NCBI GenBank assembly: GCA_902521995.1
Contig: CABYTO010000001.1
Span: forward strand, 62,001 to 126,000
Reading direction: 5' to 3'
Length of the DNA: 64,000 nt
Source of the DNA: an uncultured Prochlorococcus sp.
Lineage (GTDB): Bacteria > Cyanobacteriota > Cyanobacteriia > PCC-6307 > Cyanobiaceae
The position numbers were made by a program, and so were the translations under genes. Positions 18,263 through 27,244 of the stretch are shown one piece after another. Each line of letters opens with the position of its first letter. The stretch's first letter is position 1. The notes below the pieces were generated by a model. It was not told where the DNA came from and made no database searches. It saw only the letters and a list, made by a program, of their open reading frames with translations.

Positions 18263-20539
18263 TTACAACTCTGCTGGATTAACATCTATTGTTAAAAAAA
18301 CATTTTTTGGAATAAGTTTCCATAATATTGATCTATCAGGTAAGGGTATCTTTGTTCCTTCAGGACCATGTATTAATATCTGCCATCTAAATTTTTTACC
18401 TACTTTAGCTATTAAACTAGGGGCAGGGCCAATTAATTTCCAGTTCTTTTTCTCACAAAAACTGAGTAGATATTTTGCTAAATTTATTGCAATTGACTCA
18501 GTTAATTCATAATTTTCACCTGATAATTTAAGTAGGCAAATTGTGCAAAATGGAAATAAATTAGCATCCTTTCTCAATCTCGAGTTTTCAATTAAGAATC
18601 TTTCATAATCTCTTTTTTGAAGATACGAAATCACTGGGTGTTTAGGTTTATATGTTTGAAAAATTACTTTCCCTTTTTTTTGTGCCCTGCCGGCCCTTCC
18701 TGCTACTTGCAAAAATAATTGCAATGATTTTTCTTCTGCTGAAATATCTGGGCGATGAAGCAACCCATCTGCTGCAATAACTACTGAAAGAGTAATATTT
18801 GGAATGTCAATACCTTTTGCCAACATCTGAGTACCGACAAGAATATCAGCATCACCTTTAGAAAACTTTGAAAGAATATCTCTATGACCATCCTTTCCTG
18901 AAGTTGTATCTCTATCAAATCGAAGTACTCTTAAGTCAGGAAATTCTTCATTTAAAAACTCTATTACCCTTTGCGTACCAATTCCAAAAGGTTTGAAAGC
19001 AGTTGAATGACAATCTGGGCAACGATTGATCAATCTTGATTTATAATCACACCAATGACACCTTAACCATTTTTTTCCTTGTGCTCCGAGATGAACTGAT
19101 AAAGGAACGTCACAGTTGGGGCAATTTATTAAATATCCGCAATTTCTACAACTTAAAAATCCACTATGCCCCCTCCTAGGGATCAAAATTATTGCTTGCT
19201 CTTTTTTTAAGCGCAGTTGAGGAATCAGTTGTAATAATTCATTGGAAAAAATTTTCATATTTCCCTTCTTGAACTCATCCCGCATATCAATAATTTTTAT
19301 TTCAGGAGTCTCATTACTGGATATCCTTTGAATCATTCTTACCAATTTAAAATTCCTTTCAAAAATACACTTTTTCCAAGTCTTCATTGATGGGGTTGCA
19401 CTCCCAAAAATTAACTTTGCAGAATTCCTTTTTACTATTTCAATAGCAATCTCTCTTGCGTCATAGCAAGGCATAGGACTATCTTGCTTATAAGAAACAT
19501 CATGTTCTTCATCCATTATTATTAATCCCAGATTTTTGATTGGAAGAAAAACTGCCGACCTTGTACCTATTACTATTAAAGGTTCATTAGCATTAATAAT
19601 TTTCTTCCAAACTAAAGTTCTATGATCGGGAGAACAATTACTATGATATTCGTAAACGACATTATTAAATCGCCTACTAAACCTATCAATAAGTTGAGGA
19701 ATTAATCCAATTTCTGGGGCTAGTATCAAACAACTTTTTTTCTTAAGAAATTGATCTTCAGCAATTCTCATATACACTTCTGTTTTACCTGAACCTGTTT
19801 CGCCCCAAAGAAGTAATGCATCTCCTGGTTTCATTGTTTGAAATTCTTGAAATGCAATTTTTTGCTCATTTGTAAGATTTGGTTTTTTCGTTGCGATATG
19901 ATCTTTTAAAAAGGAATTTAATTTACTATTTATATTTTTTTTTCTTTTAGATTTAGCAAGATAATTTTTACTGACCAATGAGTTAATTAAAGTGTAATTA
20001 AAACCAGACTTTATTAATTCACTTTGCCAATTACCTTTTTTAGATAAAGTATCCATTAAAAAAAATTCTTTTTTGGTTAATCCATTTTTCTTAATATCAA
20101 ATTCTTTTTTAGTTTCAATCCATATTTGATCTTTTAAACCTTTAGAGAAATTTTTATATTTACCAATCCAGCCAGGAGGAAATGCAGTTTTAAACATTTT
20201 TAAATTACTAACCATATAAAAAGAGGCTAGGGATTCTATTAATCCTCTCCAAGATTCATCAATTATTTTTTTCTGCAAAATACTTTCAACAAACAAATAT
20301 CTTATGCTTTTTCCTCCAGTAATATTTGATTCATCATTGTTGATTGTCGAAAAGTCTTTTTTGGAGATCACCAACCCATTCAATAATCTCCCCCTTAGTC
20401 TCACACTTACAATATCTCCAACTTCTGCTCCAAGATTATTTCCATCTAAATAGTAAAAGCTTTCATTACTACTACCTATATCAAGCAAAATTTCCAACTT
20501 ATAGGAGATATTTAATAACTGATTACTTGCCGGCTTCAA
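18263..20539 (-). CDS. priA: Primosomal replication protein N' (PriA helicase)
   Basis: Superfamily 2 3'-5' helicase that restarts stalled replication forks. Present are an N-terminal DNA-binding domain, Walker A WGETGSGKTEVY, DEEH box MDEEHDVSYK, a four-pair zinc-binding cysteine region (CRNCGYLINCPNC ... CHWC ... CPDC) and helicase motif VAGRAGRAQKKG. 758 residues is normal. The best start is TTG at 20539, because an in-frame stop lies five codons upstream. It has the 321-bp spacer before rpoD on its 5' side. Confidence 0.95.
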   Translation of the reverse strand: MKPASNQLLNISYKLEILLDIGSSNESFYYLDGNNLGAEVGDIVSVRLRGRLLNGLVISKKDFSTINNDESNITGGKSIRYLFVESILQKKIIDESWRGLIESLASFYMVSNLKMFKTAFPPGWIGKYKNFSKGLKDQIWIETKKEFDIKKNGLTKKEFFLMDTLSKKGNWQSELIKSGFNYTLINSLVSKNYLAKSKRKKNINSKLNSFLKDHIATKKPNLTNEQKIAFQEFQTMKPGDALLLWGETGSGKTEVYMRIAEDQFLKKKSCLILAPEIGLIPQLIDRFSRRFNNVVYEYHSNCSPDHRTLVWKKIINANEPLIVIGTRSAVFLPIKNLGLIIMDEEHDVSYKQDSPMPCYDAREIAIEIVKRNSAKLIFGSATPSMKTWKKCIFERNFKLVRMIQRISSNETPEIKIIDMRDEFKKGNMKIFSNELLQLIPQLRLKKEQAIILIPRRGHSGFLSCRNCGYLINCPNCDVPLSVHLGAQGKKWLRCHWCDYKSRLINRCPDCHSTAFKPFGIGTQRVIEFLNEEFPDLRVLRFDRDTTSGKDGHRDILSKFSKGDADILVGTQMLAKGIDIPNITLSVVIAADGLLHRPDISAEEKSLQLFLQVAGRAGRAQKKGKVIFQTYKPKHPVISYLQKRDYERFLIENSRLRKDANLFPFCTICLLKLSGENYELTESIAINLAKYLLSFCEKKNWKLIGPAPSLIAKVGKKFRWQILIHGPEGTKIPLPDRSILWKLIPKNVFLTIDVNPAEL

Positions 20540-20860
20540 AACTTTTTCTTAGTATTGGATTGTTGAACATTCCACAAAGTGTTTTTTGCACATTGTAAGT
20601 ATCCTGCTCTTAAGGGAGACATGAAGCTCTGATCATTGACTGAAAATTCAAAAATGATCTGCCTGTCTGAGAAATCCCAAGACTTTTTACTTTAGGTAAT
20701 CTATAGCACTATTTAAATTTTTCAACAATTTAGAAAACTTTTCTTATTCTCATTTTGTGAAAAGGTTTTTTAAAAATTAAGGGGACTTTACTACTAAATG
20801 TTCAAATTAGCCCTAAATAAAATTTTATCTAGTTAAATTCACCGTAGAAAGGAGTCAATT
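20540..20860. other. 321-bp intergenic region between priA and rpoD
   Basis: This is the longest gene-free stretch in the window. It separates the divergent priA and rpoD genes, so it must hold both promoters. I see no credible protein-coding frame. A possible hairpin pairs 20631-20637 (gatcatt) with 20653-20659 (aatgatc) across a 15-base loop, inside a stretch (about 20565-20680) that is less AT-rich than its surroundings, as a small RNA or leader might be. The proximal 150 bp toward rpoD is AT-rich with several TATA-like sequences, none clear enough to call. Confidence 0.4.
20848..20854 (+). promoter_or_regulatory. Strong ribosome-binding site of rpoD
   Basis: AAAGGAG lies 6 bp before the rpoD ATG at 20861. 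It is one of the few full Shine-Dalgarno matches in this window and fixes the start, giving an N-terminus beginning MCPVAAES. Confidence 0.75.
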
Positions 20861-22042
20861 ATGTGTCCAGTCGCAGCAGAATCAAAGAATTCCAAGCCTA
20901 GTGCAAAAAAAAAGATAAATAAAAAAATTAATACAAATTTAGAAACAGTAGTTGAAGAAGATAGTAATAAAAATAATCAAACTTTACAGACATCTGCTGA
21001 GTTAAACGAAAGCAATATTGAACATAACAATAATGAATTTAGTGATTCTGAAGAAGATAAAGGGCTAGGGAATATAAAACTTGGGCCAAAAGGTATTTAC
21101 ACTGAAGATTCAATAAGAGTTTATCTCCAAGAAATTGGAAGAATTAGACTTTTAAGACCAGATGAAGAAATTGAGCTTGCAAGAAAAATTGCTGACTTAC
21201 TCCAATTAGAAGAGCTAGCAACTCAATATGAGTCAGAAAAAGGACATTTCCCATCTGTAAGAGAATGGGCCGAGTTAATAGATATGCCTCTTCCTAAATT
21301 TAGAAGAAGACTTCTCTTAGGTCGGAGAGCCAAAGAAAAAATGGTTCAATCAAATTTAAGATTAGTTGTTTCCATTGCTAAAAAATATATGAACAGAGGT
21401 TTATCATTTCAAGATTTAATCCAAGAAGGAAGTTTGGGTCTAATTAGGGCGGCGGAAAAATTCGACCATGAAAAAGGTTATAAGTTCTCTACATATGCAA
21501 CTTGGTGGATTCGCCAAGCCATTACAAGAGCAATTGCGGATCAAAGTAGAACTATTAGATTGCCAGTTCACTTATACGAGACAATATCCAGAATTAAAAA
21601 AACCACAAAAGTTCTTAGCCAAGAATTTGGCAGGAAACCTAGTGAAGAAGAAATTGCTGAGAGTATGGAAATGACAATCGAAAAATTAAGATTTATAGCT
21701 AAAAGTGCTCAACTTCCTATTTCTTTAGAAACTCCAATAGGGAAAGAGGAAGACTCAAGACTAGGAGACTTTATAGAGGCTGATATAGAAAATCCAGAGC
21801 AAGATGTTTCTAAAACTTTACTAAGAGAAGATTTGGAAGGAGTATTAGCCACTCTTAGTCCAAGAGAAAGAGATGTTCTCAGATTGAGATATGGAATTGA
21901 TGATGGAAGAATGAAAACTCTTGAAGAAATTGGCCAGATTTTTGATGTGACGAGAGAAAGAATTAGACAAATAGAGGCAAAAGCCCTAAGAAAACTTAGA
22001 CATCCAAATCGAAATGGAGTTTTAAAAGAATATATAAAATAA
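20861..22042 (+). CDS. rpoD: Principal RNA polymerase sigma factor (group 1, SigA/RpoD)
   Basis: Sigma-70 family factor for housekeeping promoters. A low-complexity Lys/Asn/Glu-rich N-terminus (about residues 1-75) replaces a recognisable region 1.1. Region 1.2 ([17 protein letters not shown], about 84-100), region 2 with the -10 recognition segment ([20 protein letters not shown]), region 3 and region 4 with the -35 helix-turn-helix ([20 protein letters not shown]) follow. The group 1 assignment rests on the complete region 2.4 and 4.2 sequence. 393 residues is typical for picocyanobacteria. Confidence 0.95.
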   Translation: MCPVAAESKNSKPSAKKKINKKINTNLETVVEEDSNKNNQTLQTSAELNESNIEHNNNEFSDSEEDKGLGNIKLGPKGIYTEDSIRVYLQEIGRIRLLRPDEEIELARKIADLLQLEELATQYESEKGHFPSVREWAELIDMPLPKFRRRLLLGRRAKEKMVQSNLRLVVSIAKKYMNRGLSFQDLIQEGSLGLIRAAEKFDHEKGYKFSTYATWWIRQAITRAIADQSRTIRLPVHLYETISRIKKTTKVLSQEFGRKPSEEEIAESMEMTIEKLRFIAKSAQLPISLETPIGKEEDSRLGDFIEADIENPEQDVSKTLLREDLEGVLATLSPRERDVLRLRYGIDDGRMKTLEEIGQIFDVTRERIRQIEAKALRKLRHPNRNGVLKEYIK

Positions 22043-22139
22043 AAAAAGTTAAGTATAATAATTAGCTTTAAAAACTGGCAAAATAATAGCTTAAAATAAA
22101 TTCGACTTAATTTTTAATTCAAACTCAAAATAATATTTA

Positions 22140-23090
22140 ATGACTAATTTTAAGCTAAAAATAGCTAGTAGAAGAAGTAAGCTAGCAATGGTTCAAACTT
22201 TATGGGTTAAAGATCAACTAGAAAGGAATATTCCCAATTTAGAGGTATCTATAGAAGCTATGGCAACTCAAGGTGACAAAATCCTTGATGTAGCCTTAGC
22301 AAAAATAGGAGACAAAGGCTTATTTACAAAAGAACTTGAAGCACAAATGCTCGTAGGCCATGCAGATATAGCAGTACATTCTCTAAAAGATTTACCAACT
22401 AATTTGCCTAGTGGCCTTAAATTAGGATGCATTACAAAAAGGGAGGATCCTGCAGACGCTTTAGTAGTAAACAAAAAAAATGACTGTTATAAATTAGAAA
22501 ACTTACCTGAAGGTTCGATGGTTGGAACAAGCTCCCTAAGAAGACTTGCACAATTAAGAAATAAGTACCCACATCTTGTTTTCAAAGATATAAGGGGAAA
22601 TGTTATTACAAGAATTGAAAAATTAGATGCAGGAGAATTTGATTGTATAATTCTTGCGGCCGCTGGTTTAAAAAGATTAGGCTTTGAATCAAGAATTCAC
22701 CAGATTATCCCAAGTGAAGTTTCCCTTCATGCCGTTGGCCAAGGAGCACTAGGCATTGAATGTAAATCTGATGATAAAAAAGTTTTAGAAATTATAAATA
22801 TCTTAGAAGATAAACCCACTAGTCAAAGATGTCTAGCAGAAAGGGCTTTTTTAAGAGAGCTTGAAGGTGGATGCCAAGTCCCAATAGGTGTGAATAGTAA
22901 AATTCAGAATGAACAACTTTACCTTACTGGTATGGTTGCATCTCTTGATGGAGAAAGGCTTATTAAAGATCAATATTTTGGCAATATTAATGATCCCGAA
23001 GAAGTAGGCAAAGAACTAGCTAAAAAATTAAAGCAGCAAGGTGCCGAAGAAATACTAAGCGAAATATTTGAAAAATTTAGAGAAAAATAA
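22140..23090 (+). CDS. hemC: Porphobilinogen deaminase (hydroxymethylbilane synthase)
   Basis: Joins four porphobilinogen units into hydroxymethylbilane on the way to chlorophyll, haem and corrins. Motifs: [12 protein letters not shown] (N-terminus), VHSLKDLPT (about residues 80-88, catalytic Asp), [20 protein letters not shown] and the Cys that carries the dipyrromethane cofactor in EGGCQVPIG (about 241-249). 316 residues is normal. It follows rpoD by 97 bp and is convergent with the second pyrophosphatase. Confidence 0.97.
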   Translation: MTNFKLKIASRRSKLAMVQTLWVKDQLERNIPNLEVSIEAMATQGDKILDVALAKIGDKGLFTKELEAQMLVGHADIAVHSLKDLPTNLPSGLKLGCITKREDPADALVVNKKNDCYKLENLPEGSMVGTSSLRRLAQLRNKYPHLVFKDIRGNVITRIEKLDAGEFDCIILAAAGLKRLGFESRIHQIIPSEVSLHAVGQGALGIECKSDDKKVLEIINILEDKPTSQRCLAERAFLRELEGGCQVPIGVNSKIQNEQLYLTGMVASLDGERLIKDQYFGNINDPEEVGKELAKKLKQQGAEEILSEIFEKFREK

Positions 23091-23096
23091 AATTAG

Positions 23097-23684
23097 TTAA
23101 TTTACTAATTTAGGATCAATCTCTTTTTTATATCTTTCTTCACAATCTTTAATCACTTTAACAGCTTCTTCTATCCCAAAAAAACCATTGACAGTACATG
23201 TTCCTGGTTTTTTTAGATCTTTGTAGTGCTCCCAATAATACTTTGTTTCTTTTAACCAATGATCTCCAAGGTCTTCATAACTTGAGATATGATCCATTCT
23301 TTTATCATCTGCGAGAACCGCTATTACCTTATCATCGACCTCTCCACCATCATCAAATTTCATCACGCCAATAATCCTTGCTTCCACAATAGATCCGGGT
23401 ATCAATGGCTCAGTTACCCCAACAATTTCCACATCAAGTGGATCTCCATCTTCATCCCATGTCCTTGGAATACATCCATAAGCAAAAGGATACGCAAGTG
23501 ATGAATAACCTACCCTATCAAGTTTAAGATGGCCCGTTTCTGTAATTAATTCATATTTATTTATGGTATTAGAGTTCAATTCAACAATAGTGTTTATTAC
23601 TTTATTTGTACTATCAGTGAAAGCATTTAGTATATGCAATAAATTTGGTGTAACCCTGCTTGGGGGTTGATTAAGGTTTGCCAT
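23097..23684 (-). CDS. ppa: Inorganic pyrophosphatase (canonical family I)
   Basis: Soluble pyrophosphatase that drives biosynthesis by removing pyrophosphate. All key residues of family I are seen: NKYELI, LDRVGYSS, EDGDPLDVEIVG with three Asp, FDDGGEVDDKVIAV with the second Asp pair, and YYWEHYKDLKK with the Tyr-Lys. It starts with a divergent N-terminal stretch of about 35 residues. The ATG at 23684 is preferred over the adjacent TTG. Compared with the copy at 7802, this one is the obvious catalytic enzyme. Their overall similarity is low, so they are old paralogs or of different origin. Confidence 0.95.
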   Translation of the reverse strand: MANLNQPPSRVTPNLLHILNAFTDSTNKVINTIVELNSNTINKYELITETGHLKLDRVGYSSLAYPFAYGCIPRTWDEDGDPLDVEIVGVTEPLIPGSIVEARIIGVMKFDDGGEVDDKVIAVLADDKRMDHISSYEDLGDHWLKETKYYWEHYKDLKKPGTCTVNGFFGIEEAVKVIKDCEERYKKEIDPKLVN

Positions 23685-23747
23685 CAAGAAATAATTTTTA
23701 TTTATCTTACATCCTCACACTCAACCAAATTCTTTAAAAGTAATGTT

Positions 23748-25253
23748 TCAGCAAAAATCATTTAATTTAGACTTTAAATGATTAATAAAATAATTTGGTG
23801 ATAGTTCTTCTTTAGTGACTGTTCTTATCAATTCCATAGAATTAACTGACCTGCCAAATTTATGAACATTATTTCTTAACCAAAAGATGATCTTTTGATA
23901 TTCACCATTTTCAATTAAGTTGTCAATCAAACCTATGTCTCTTTCCATTTGAGAAGATATTTGCGCACTTATAACATGTCCTAACAAATATGAGGGGAAA
24001 TATCCAAACGCCCCTTCACTCCAATGAACATCTTGAAGACAACCTTCTGAATCATTAGATGGTTTAATTCCTAAAAGTTCATCATATCTTTTATTCCATT
24101 CTGTTGGAATATCTTCAGCAGGTAACCCTCTTTCAATTAAATCTATTTCAAGTTCGGTTCTTATTAATATGTGTAAGCCATAAGTCAATTCATCCGCTTC
24201 AACCCTATTTAATCCTGCTTCCAAATGATTAATAGATTTCCATAGATCAAAATAATTATTTAATGTACATCCAGCTGAAACAAATTTTTTAAAAAATCTT
24301 TTAGAAAAAGATTTGGATTTAACTATTCTATTTTCCCAAAATAAAGATTGACTTTCATGAATACCCATAGAGGTTGCTTGACCTAAAGGCCAAGCAAACC
24401 ATTGATGACTTTGAGATGGTAAACCCTGCTCATAAATAGAATGCCCCCACTCATGAGCAGTTGCTAAAAAACTTGATAATGGTTCACCATCAACAATTCT
24501 TGTCGTAATCCTGTAATCATTAGGCCCTAATGTAATCGAAAAAGGATGGGGAGATTTACCAACAACAACTAGATCTTTATCTCTCCCAAACTCATCAAGT
24601 AATTGAGAAGATAAATTATGTTGAGATTCTGGACTCAAATCCCAGTGATATTTCTTAGATTTATTAATCCCTCTAATCAACTCTGGGAGAGTGTCTTTCA
24701 AAGGCTGAAACATTTTATTCAGCCATTTAAAAGTTAATTCAGGCTCAAAGGGTTGGGCTAAAGTTTCCCATGGTGAATATTGATCTGATATTTGTTTTGC
24801 CTCTTCAATCCGCAATTTAACTAATTCTTCAAAGAAAGGAAGAAAAATTTTAAAATCTGATTTTTCCTTAGCTTCTTGCCAGCTTTCATAACCTTTAGAT
24901 TTTGCCTTTGCTAGAGACTCAACTAATTTAGGATCTAAATTTCTTTCTCTATTAAATTCCTTCAATAAAAGACTAATATTTCTTTCTTTATCTTTTATGA
25001 AAAGTTGATTATCGGAATTTTGTTCAATATCTGCTAGCTCATTTTTAGCAGATTGTATTAAATTAGAAAATTCCTCGGAAGAATTTCTTTCATGCAATAC
25101 TTTTGCAATATAAGTAAGTTGTTCAGACCTCCAAGAAGCACCTTTCTTTGGCATTCCAGTATTCTGATCCCAATAAAGTGCATTTTGGATTGAACCCAAT
25201 ATTTGTGTTTCTTTAAGGTAAGCACCCAGCTTATTCCAATTAGTTTCAGCCAA
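23748..25253 (-). CDS. Carboxypeptidase Taq family metallopeptidase (M32)
   Basis: Zinc carboxypeptidase of the M32 family that removes C-terminal residues from peptides. The zinc motif HEWGH (in ATAHEWGHSIYEQGL, about residues 264-278) is intact, with the third ligand in the downstream IHESQSLFWEN segment. The 501-residue, mostly helical chain is the usual size. The likely start is TTG, giving MAETNWNKLGAY. It is divergent from the YjbQ gene. Confidence 0.94.
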   Translation of the reverse strand: MAETNWNKLGAYLKETQILGSIQNALYWDQNTGMPKKGASWRSEQLTYIAKVLHERNSSEEFSNLIQSAKNELADIEQNSDNQLFIKDKERNISLLLKEFNRERNLDPKLVESLAKAKSKGYESWQEAKEKSDFKIFLPFFEELVKLRIEEAKQISDQYSPWETLAQPFEPELTFKWLNKMFQPLKDTLPELIRGINKSKKYHWDLSPESQHNLSSQLLDEFGRDKDLVVVGKSPHPFSITLGPNDYRITTRIVDGEPLSSFLATAHEWGHSIYEQGLPSQSHQWFAWPLGQATSMGIHESQSLFWENRIVKSKSFSKRFFKKFVSAGCTLNNYFDLWKSINHLEAGLNRVEADELTYGLHILIRTELEIDLIERGLPAEDIPTEWNKRYDELLGIKPSNDSEGCLQDVHWSEGAFGYFPSYLLGHVISAQISSQMERDIGLIDNLIENGEYQKIIFWLRNNVHKFGRSVNSMELIRTVTKEELSPNYFINHLKSKLNDFC

Positions 25254-25361
25254 AGATTTAAATGGAAATTAAATTTATCTTAAGATAAAAATTTTAATGT
25301 CTGCAGTAATATATGCATCCTTGTCCATAATAGGATATTGATTAATTAAGTTTTAACTTAT

Positions 25362-25817
25362 ATGGAACAAATATTTTCAAAATTAAAATTCATAACTCAT
25401 GGCGAGGGTTTTATTGATATCACATATGATTTAAATTTATGTGTTGAAGAAAATAATTTTCATTCCGGAATTTTAAATTTAACTTCACTTCATACAAGTT
25501 GCAGTTTAACTATTAATGAGAACGCAGATCCAAATGTACTGAGGGACCTAAAAAAGTATATGCAATCGATAGTTCCCTATGATTCCTACTTAACCTTATC
25601 AAAAAATAGAGAAGAAATATCCTATAAACATTATCAAGAAGGAGCTGACGATATGCCAGCACATATTAAAACATCCCTAACAAACACTTGTTTATCTTTG
25701 AGTTTCCAAGACGGGAAAATTATGCTTGGCACATGGCAAGCAGTTTATTTATGGGAACATCGATTTGATCAAAAGGAAAGAATCATTAATGTACATATAA
25801 TTGGTGAGAAAAAGTAA
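25362..25817 (+). CDS. YjbQ/UPF0047 family protein
   Basis: A 151-residue member of the YjbQ (UPF0047) family, also labelled 'secondary thiamine-phosphate synthase' because some members have weak activity of that kind. The pattern LHTSCSLTINENADPNVLRDL (two parts, His and Cys conserved), the GADDMPAHIKTSL segment and LGTWQAVYLWEHR support the call. The true role is not established. It is followed after 15 bp by a pterin carbinolamine dehydratase. Confidence 0.88.
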   Translation: MEQIFSKLKFITHGEGFIDITYDLNLCVEENNFHSGILNLTSLHTSCSLTINENADPNVLRDLKKYMQSIVPYDSYLTLSKNREEISYKHYQEGADDMPAHIKTSLTNTCLSLSFQDGKIMLGTWQAVYLWEHRFDQKERIINVHIIGEKK

Positions 25818-25832
25818 TATATTTATAATGTA

Positions 25833-26144
25833 ATGAGTCAGATTTCTTATTTAATGGAACCCTACATTTTGCAAGATGAAGAATTGAATGAATTAGTTGT
25901 CAAAATACCTGGCTGGGAAATTAAATCTAAACAAATCCAAAGAGAATTTAACTTCGCTAATTTTATTGAAGCCTTTGCTTTTATGACCAAGGTTGCTTTA
26001 ATCTGTGAAAAATATAATCATCATCCTAACTGGGAGAATGTTTATGCAAAAGTAATAATTAAATTAAATACACATGATCTAGGAGGTATTACGAATCTTG
26101 ATCAAACATTAGCTTCGGAAATCAACAAAATTTTCGATCTATAA
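25833..26144 (+). CDS. Pterin-4a-carbinolamine dehydratase
   Basis: A 103-residue protein of the PCD/DCoH family, which dehydrates 4a-hydroxy-tetrahydropterin. The catalytic motif is complete: EKYNHHPNWENVYAKV followed by KLNTHDLGGIT, with the His-His pair and the second His. This separates it from the degenerate PCD-like Rubisco assembly factor of alpha-carboxysomes. A second Met (residue 7) could be the true start. The pterin partner in Prochlorococcus is not known. Confidence 0.88.
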   Translation: MSQISYLMEPYILQDEELNELVVKIPGWEIKSKQIQREFNFANFIEAFAFMTKVALICEKYNHHPNWENVYAKVIIKLNTHDLGGITNLDQTLASEINKIFDL

Positions 26145-26172
26145 AAATATAAATTGTTTTCAACTATTCAAA

Positions 26173-27216
26173 ATGTCTAAAAATTTATTGCCAGTTACTA
26201 TTATTAGTGGATTTTTAGGTTCTGGCAAAACTACACTTCTGAATCATATTTTAAAAAATCAAGTTGGTGTTAAAACAGCCGTATTAGTCAACGAATTTGG
26301 AGAAATCGGAATTGATAATGACATAATAATAGAAGGCTCAGAAGATATGATCGAATTAAATAATGGATGTATATGTTGCTCTATCAATGGCGAATTATTA
26401 AATACCGTATCCAAAGTTTTAGAAAGAGCTGAAGAATTAGACTATTTGATTGTTGAAACAACTGGATTAGCAGATCCATTACCAGTAGCCATGACTTTTG
26501 CTGCTGGTGATCTTAGAGAAAAAGTAAGATTAGATTCCATAATCACTGTCATTGATGGAGAAAATTTTGATTTTGAAATTAATAATACAAGTGTCGCCTA
26601 TTCTCAGATTTTATATGGAGATATCCTTCTCCTAAATAAATGTGATTTAGTCAACGAAAAACAATTAAAGAAAGTCGAAAAATTTATAAATCAAATAAAA
26701 AAAGAACCAAGGATATTGAGATCAACCAATAGTGAAGTTGGATTACAAACAATAATGAGTGTAGGTCTATTTGAAACAGATACTTTTAAATTCGATAAGG
26801 ATAAAGAAGGTGTAGAAGACAATTCACACGATCACTCTTCTCATTCGCACGATCACTCTTCTCATTCACACGATCACTCTTCTCATTCACACGATCACTC
26901 TTCTCATTCAAACGATTTGAATAATATAGAGGGTTTTACATCAGTTTCTTATGAGACATTTGAACCATTCTCCTTAAGGAAGTTTCAATATTTCTTAGAT
27001 AATCAAATCTCACAAAATGTATTTAGGGCGAAAGGAATATTATGGTTTATGGAAAGTGATAGAAAACACATTTTTCATCTATCTGGAAAAAGATTTTCTC
27101 TAGATGATGAAGAATGGACAAAAGCAAAATCTAACAAGATAGTATTAATTGGTAAAAACTTAGATCATCAAACTATTAAGAATCAACTTTCATCATGTAG
27201 ATTTAGTAAAGATTAG
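26173..27216 (+). CDS. CobW/COG0523 G3E-family GTPase with His-rich repeats
   Basis: Metal-chaperone-type GTPase. P-loop GFLGSGKTTLLNHIL (about residues 14-28), the metal motif CICC (near 66-69), ETTGLADP, and the NKCD guanine motif are present. Between the GTPase and C-terminal CobW domains lie four tandem 7-residue HSHDHSS units (about residues 217-245). Such His-rich linkers bind zinc, cobalt or nickel in this family. The gene is directly upstream of an iron-type ABC permease (28 bp), so metal supply is the probable role. The metal served cannot be told from sequence. Confidence 0.92.
   Translation: MSKNLLPVTIISGFLGSGKTTLLNHILKNQVGVKTAVLVNEFGEIGIDNDIIIEGSEDMIELNNGCICCSINGELLNTVSKVLERAEELDYLIVETTGLADPLPVAMTFAAGDLREKVRLDSIITVIDGENFDFEINNTSVAYSQILYGDILLLNKCDLVNEKQLKKVEKFINQIKKEPRILRSTNSEVGLQTIMSVGLFETDTFKFDKDKEGVEDNSHDHSSHSHDHSSHSHDHSSHSHDHSSHSNDLNNIEGFTSVSYETFEPFSLRKFQYFLDNQISQNVFRAKGILWFMESDRKHIFHLSGKRFSLDDEEWTKAKSNKIVLIGKNLDHQTIKNQLSSCRFSKD
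26824..26907 (+). repeat. Four tandem 21-bp repeats encoding HSHDHSS
   Basis: Four copies of a 21-bp unit (tcacacgatcactcttctcat) run head to tail, identical except for one A-to-G change in the second copy. A decayed partial fifth unit follows. Each unit encodes seven residues, so copy-number change stays in frame. The near-identity suggests recent expansion by slippage or unequal recombination inside the CobW-family gene. Confidence 0.95.
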
Positions 27217-27244
27217 TATTTACATATTAGGATTTAATTAATTT

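Noticed and set aside
23700..23747. Yfr1-like sequence (ctcacac near 23715)
   Set aside because: Only part of the short conserved motif fits, with no clear flanking hairpins, and the location is not where I recall yfr1 in Prochlorococcus.
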